DNA from: JBCCBV01 sp039033855
GTDB lineage: Bacteria > Planctomycetota > Phycisphaerae > Phycisphaerales > Phycisphaeraceae
DNA: 64,000 nucleotides
Assembly (NCBI GenBank): GCA_039033855.1
Contig: JBCCBV010000007.1
Location: 1 to 64,000, forward strand
Direction of reading: 5' to 3'
Part shown: one piece after another, positions 61,532 to 64,000 of the stretch
Position numbering within the stretch: the stretch's first letter is position 1
Layout of the letters: each line of letters opens with the position of its first letter
Notes under the pieces: model-generated
The model's input: the letters and a program-made list of their open reading frames with translations, nothing else
Database searches by the model: none
Told to the model about the DNA's origin: nothing
Position numbers and translations under genes: made by a program

Positions 61532-64000
61532 ATGAAGTACGAACGCTTTCGGCCGATCTCTCGGTACGCCCGTTGGCTGCACACCCGCTGGCCCGCGGGC
61601 AAGCCTGAGAAACTTCCGGTCGTTCAGCAGGACGGCTCGACCAACGTGCCGGGTGTGTTCGTGGTGGGCGACCTTACGGGCATCCCGCTGCTCAAGCTGT
61701 CGGTCAACGCCGGCGCCCGGGTGGTCCGCCAGATCGCCGAAGAGTCGTCGTTCCAATCGCGCAACGCCTCCGACGCCAGCGTGCTCGACGTGGCGATCAT
61801 CGGCGGGGGCACGGCCGGCTTTGCCGCGGCCAAAGAAGCCGAGAGGCTCGGGCTCAACTACATGGTCTACGAGGCCAGCGAGCCGTTCTCGACCATCGTC
61901 AACTTCCCCAAAGCCAAGCCCATCTACAAGTACCCGACCGAGCTCAAGCTCGAGACGGACCTGGAGTTCCACGACAAGTCCGACGTCAAAGAAGGCCTGC
62001 TCGAAGACCTACGCGAGCAGACCGTCGACCAAGGGCTCAAGTGGACCAAGCTGCGCATCTCGCACGTCAAACGCGCCGGCGGCGTGCTCGAACTCGTCGT
62101 GCCCGACGGCCAGCCGATCAAGGCCCACCGGGTGATCATCGGCATCGGGCGCAGCGGCAACTACCGCAAGCTCGGCGTCGAGGGCGAGCAGCTCAACAAG
62201 GTCTCCAACCGGCTACACGACCCCACCGACTTCTGCGGGTCCGAGATCCTGGTCGTCGGCGGCGGCGACTCGGCCATGGAGACGGCGATCTCGCTGGCGA
62301 CCTGCGGCGCCCACGTCACGCTCAGCTACCGCAAGCCCGAGTTCAGCCGTCCCAAGCCGGAGAACATCGAGAAGCTCACCGCCCTGGCCGAGAACCCCGA
62401 GGCCATCGCCGAGGTCGAAAGCCCCAGCGACGCCCGCCAGTCCGCGCCGTCGGGTGAATGGATCGAGCAGACCGAAGAGCAGAAGGCCGCTGGGCGCGGG
62501 CGCGTCACGCTCATGATGGGCTCGTCGGTCAAAGAGATCCGCGAGGCCGAAGTCGAGATTAAAACCGCCGACGGCGAGGTGAAAACCGTCGCCAACGATT
62601 CGGTCTTCGCCATGATCGGCCGCGAGCCGCCGCTCGACTTTTTCCGCCGAAGCGGTCTCCAGGTCGCCGGCGATCGCAACCTCAGGTGGTGGACCACGCT
62701 GACGCTGTTCCTGGCGTTCTGCATCTGGATGTACCACTGGAAGAGCGACACGGCGTTGTTTTCCATCCCGGGCTGGAAGCTGCCCGAGTGGTTGGTCATC
62801 GACACTGCGGCAATCCTCTCGCGCGTGCAAGAACAATTCGGCGCCTGGGCGTCCAACCCCGCCAACCCCCTCGGCGTGCTGCTCGAGAGCATGCAGGGCC
62901 GCAGCTTCTACTACACGCTCGCCTACGCCACCTGCGTGGTGGTGTTCGGCATCCGGCGGATCAAGCGGCGTAAGACGCCTTACGTGAAGGTGCAAACGCT
63001 CACGCTGACGGTCATCCAGGTGGTGCCGTTGTTCTTGTTGCCCGAGTTCTTCCTGCCGTGGTTTCAGGGGCTGGGGCTGTTCGATTCAGGCGTCGGCGCG
63101 TGGATCGCCAACGAGTTCTTCCCCGGCGAATCCTGGTGGCGGGCCTACGGGCTGATCCTCGCCTGGCCGCTCATGGCGTGGAACTGGTTTACCGCTGAGC
63201 CGATCTACGGCTGGCTGGTCCTGGGCTTTTTGCAAACCTTCGTCGCCATCCCCGCGATGATCTACTTCTGGGGCAAGGGCGCGTACTGCGGCTGGATCTG
63301 CTCCTGCGGTGCGCTCGCCGAAACGCTGGGCGACACCCAACGGCACAAGATGCCGCACGGCCCGTTCTGGAACCGTTTCAACATGGTGGGCCAGGCGATC
63401 CTGGTGTTCGCCGTGTTATTGATGGGCGCCCGCATCGTGGGGTGGGTGACCGAGCCCGAGCGCCCGCCGGTCAATGTGTACGCCTCGGCGGCCCGGTACG
63501 ACGCCGGCGCCGACGTGTCGCGCACCGATCTGTGGCACACCTTCGAGACCCTCGAAGGCGCGCAGATTGTCGAGTTAGACGACGGGTCCGAGGTCCAGGT
63601 GGCTTCGGTTGCGGGCGAGCGTATTGATGCTGGCGAAGGCAAGACCGTCACCACCCTGGTCCTGCCGGGCGACTTGTCGGGCTCGCTGAACCAGAACGTG
63701 CAGGTGGTGCAAGACCCGCCTTCCGCGGTGTATACGGCGTCAACGTTCGCGTTCGACTACTTCTCGTCGAAAGACGGGGTGCCGATCCTCAACTGGGCGT
63801 GGTTCGTCGACCTGCTCTGGGCCGGCGTGTTGGGCGTGGGGCTGTACTTCTGGTTCTCCGGCCGGGTGTGGTGCCGGTTCGCCTGCCCGCTGGCGGCCTT
63901 GATGCACATCTACGCCCGGTTCAGCCGGTTCCGGATCCTGGTGGACAAGAAAAAGTGCATTTCGTGCAACGTGTGCACCAGCGTCTGCCATCAGGGCATC
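61532..64000 (+). CDS. Thioredoxin-reductase-like/NapH-like membrane redox fusion (runs off the window)
   Basis: 823 residues are visible and the frame is still open at the right edge. Residues 35-68 (STNVPGVFVVGDLTG, then a Leu/Ala helix) look like the C-terminal FAD segment of thioredoxin reductases. Residues 85-255 hold the usual N-terminal motif VLDVAIIGGGTAGFAAAKEA and the second, ILVVGGGDSAMETAISLATC. A membrane part starts near 386. It carries YCGWICSCGAL (Cys586, 590, 592) and VWCRFACPLAAL (Cys781, 785), as in NapH/FixG polyferredoxins, around an extracytoplasmic insert (about 640-735), then a ferredoxin motif CISCNVCTSVC (809-819). It probably passes electrons between NAD(P)H/flavin and a membrane or periplasmic partner. 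Start ATG 61532 follows an AGG sequence. Confidence 0.75.
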   Translation, partial: MKYERFRPISRYARWLHTRWPAGKPEKLPVVQQDGSTNVPGVFVVGDLTGIPLLKLSVNAGARVVRQIAEESSFQSRNASDASVLDVAIIGGGTAGFAAAKEAERLGLNYMVYEASEPFSTIVNFPKAKPIYKYPTELKLETDLEFHDKSDVKEGLLEDLREQTVDQGLKWTKLRISHVKRAGGVLELVVPDGQPIKAHRVIIGIGRSGNYRKLGVEGEQLNKVSNRLHDPTDFCGSEILVVGGGDSAMETAISLATCGAHVTLSYRKPEFSRPKPENIEKLTALAENPEAIAEVESPSDARQSAPSGEWIEQTEEQKAAGRGRVTLMMGSSVKEIREAEVEIKTADGEVKTVANDSVFAMIGREPPLDFFRRSGLQVAGDRNLRWWTTLTLFLAFCIWMYHWKSDTALFSIPGWKLPEWLVIDTAAILSRVQEQFGAWASNPANPLGVLLESMQGRSFYYTLAYATCVVVFGIRRIKRRKTPYVKVQTLTLTVIQVVPLFLLPEFFLPWFQGLGLFDSGVGAWIANEFFPGESWWRAYGLILAWPLMAWNWFTAEPIYGWLVLGFLQTFVAIPAMIYFWGKGAYCGWICSCGALAETLGDTQRHKMPHGPFWNRFNMVGQAILVFAVLLMGARIVGWVTEPERPPVNVYASAARYDAGADVSRTDLWHTFETLEGAQIVELDDGSEVQVASVAGERIDAGEGKTVTTLVLPGDLSGSLNQNVQVVQDPPSAVYTASTFAFDYFSSKDGVPILNWAWFVDLLWAGVLGVGLYFWFSGRVWCRFACPLAALMHIYARFSRFRILVDKKKCISCNVCTSVCHQGI

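Overview
The window reads as a GC-rich bacterial chromosome segment, most likely from a planctomycete of the class Phycisphaerae. This is inferred from content: three PEP-CTERM secreted proteins, two prepilin-like proteins with the G/F-T-x-I-E-x-L motif, dockerin-like repeats, and flagellins beside pilus genes. About 53 protein genes are supported. No rRNA, tRNA, CRISPR array, insertion sequence, integrase or phage gene was seen.

Layout. 0-4.3 kb: a plus-strand type IV pilus / type II secretion operon (pilM end, pilN, pilO, a PilP/GspB-like gene, pilB-type ATPase). 4.4-5.3 kb: a glycosyltransferase facing it. 5.3-8.5 kb: an AT-rich regulatory stretch, then three PEP-CTERM proteins, the last a matrixin-like metalloprotease. 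8.6-15 kb: envelope-glycan genes (formyltransferase overlapping a polysaccharide deacetylase, an amidase lipoprotein, a glycosyltransferase/methyltransferase-like fusion, a sulfotransferase, a methyltransferase). 15.1-19.8 kb: two separately terminated flagellin genes and a CheY-like regulator, all minus strand. 20-27 kb: dprA, hisD, a PH-domain membrane protein, hpt, and a lipoprotein joining a flagellar P-ring (FlgI)-like domain to HEAT-like repeats. 27-36.5 kb: smc, a LOG-family protein, inorganic pyrophosphatase, two tandem zinc-ribbon membrane proteins, a PhoD-like phosphatase, a nitroreductase and a YraN-like protein. 36.5-44.2 kb: a prepilin-like protein translationally coupled to a cytochrome c/PQQ-type sugar dehydrogenase, a WecA/MraY-type transferase, an orphan ABC-2 permease, sthA and rpiB. 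44.3-51 kb: a large unknown secreted protein, an unlisted 30-residue membrane peptide, an HExxH peptidase-like protein, nadA and a second prepilin-like protein. 51-60.8 kb: a minus-strand glycan group with three multi-membrane glycosyltransferases, a methyltransferase-glycosyltransferase fusion and two methyltransferases, interrupted by a DUF3553-like gene, a small unknown gene and tatA. 60.9-64 kb: a LuxR-type regulator divergent from a membrane redox protein that runs off the window.

Together the genes describe a motile, piliated cell that invests heavily in surface glycans and secreted anchored proteins, with scattered housekeeping genes. The items most worth a second look are the apparently permuted thioredoxin-reductase-like/NapH-like fusion at the right end, the FlgI-HEAT lipoprotein, the 30-residue membrane peptide at 46521, and a 24-bp element shared upstream of both flagellin genes. 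Promoter calls are weak because the sigma-factor preferences of this lineage cannot be checked here.
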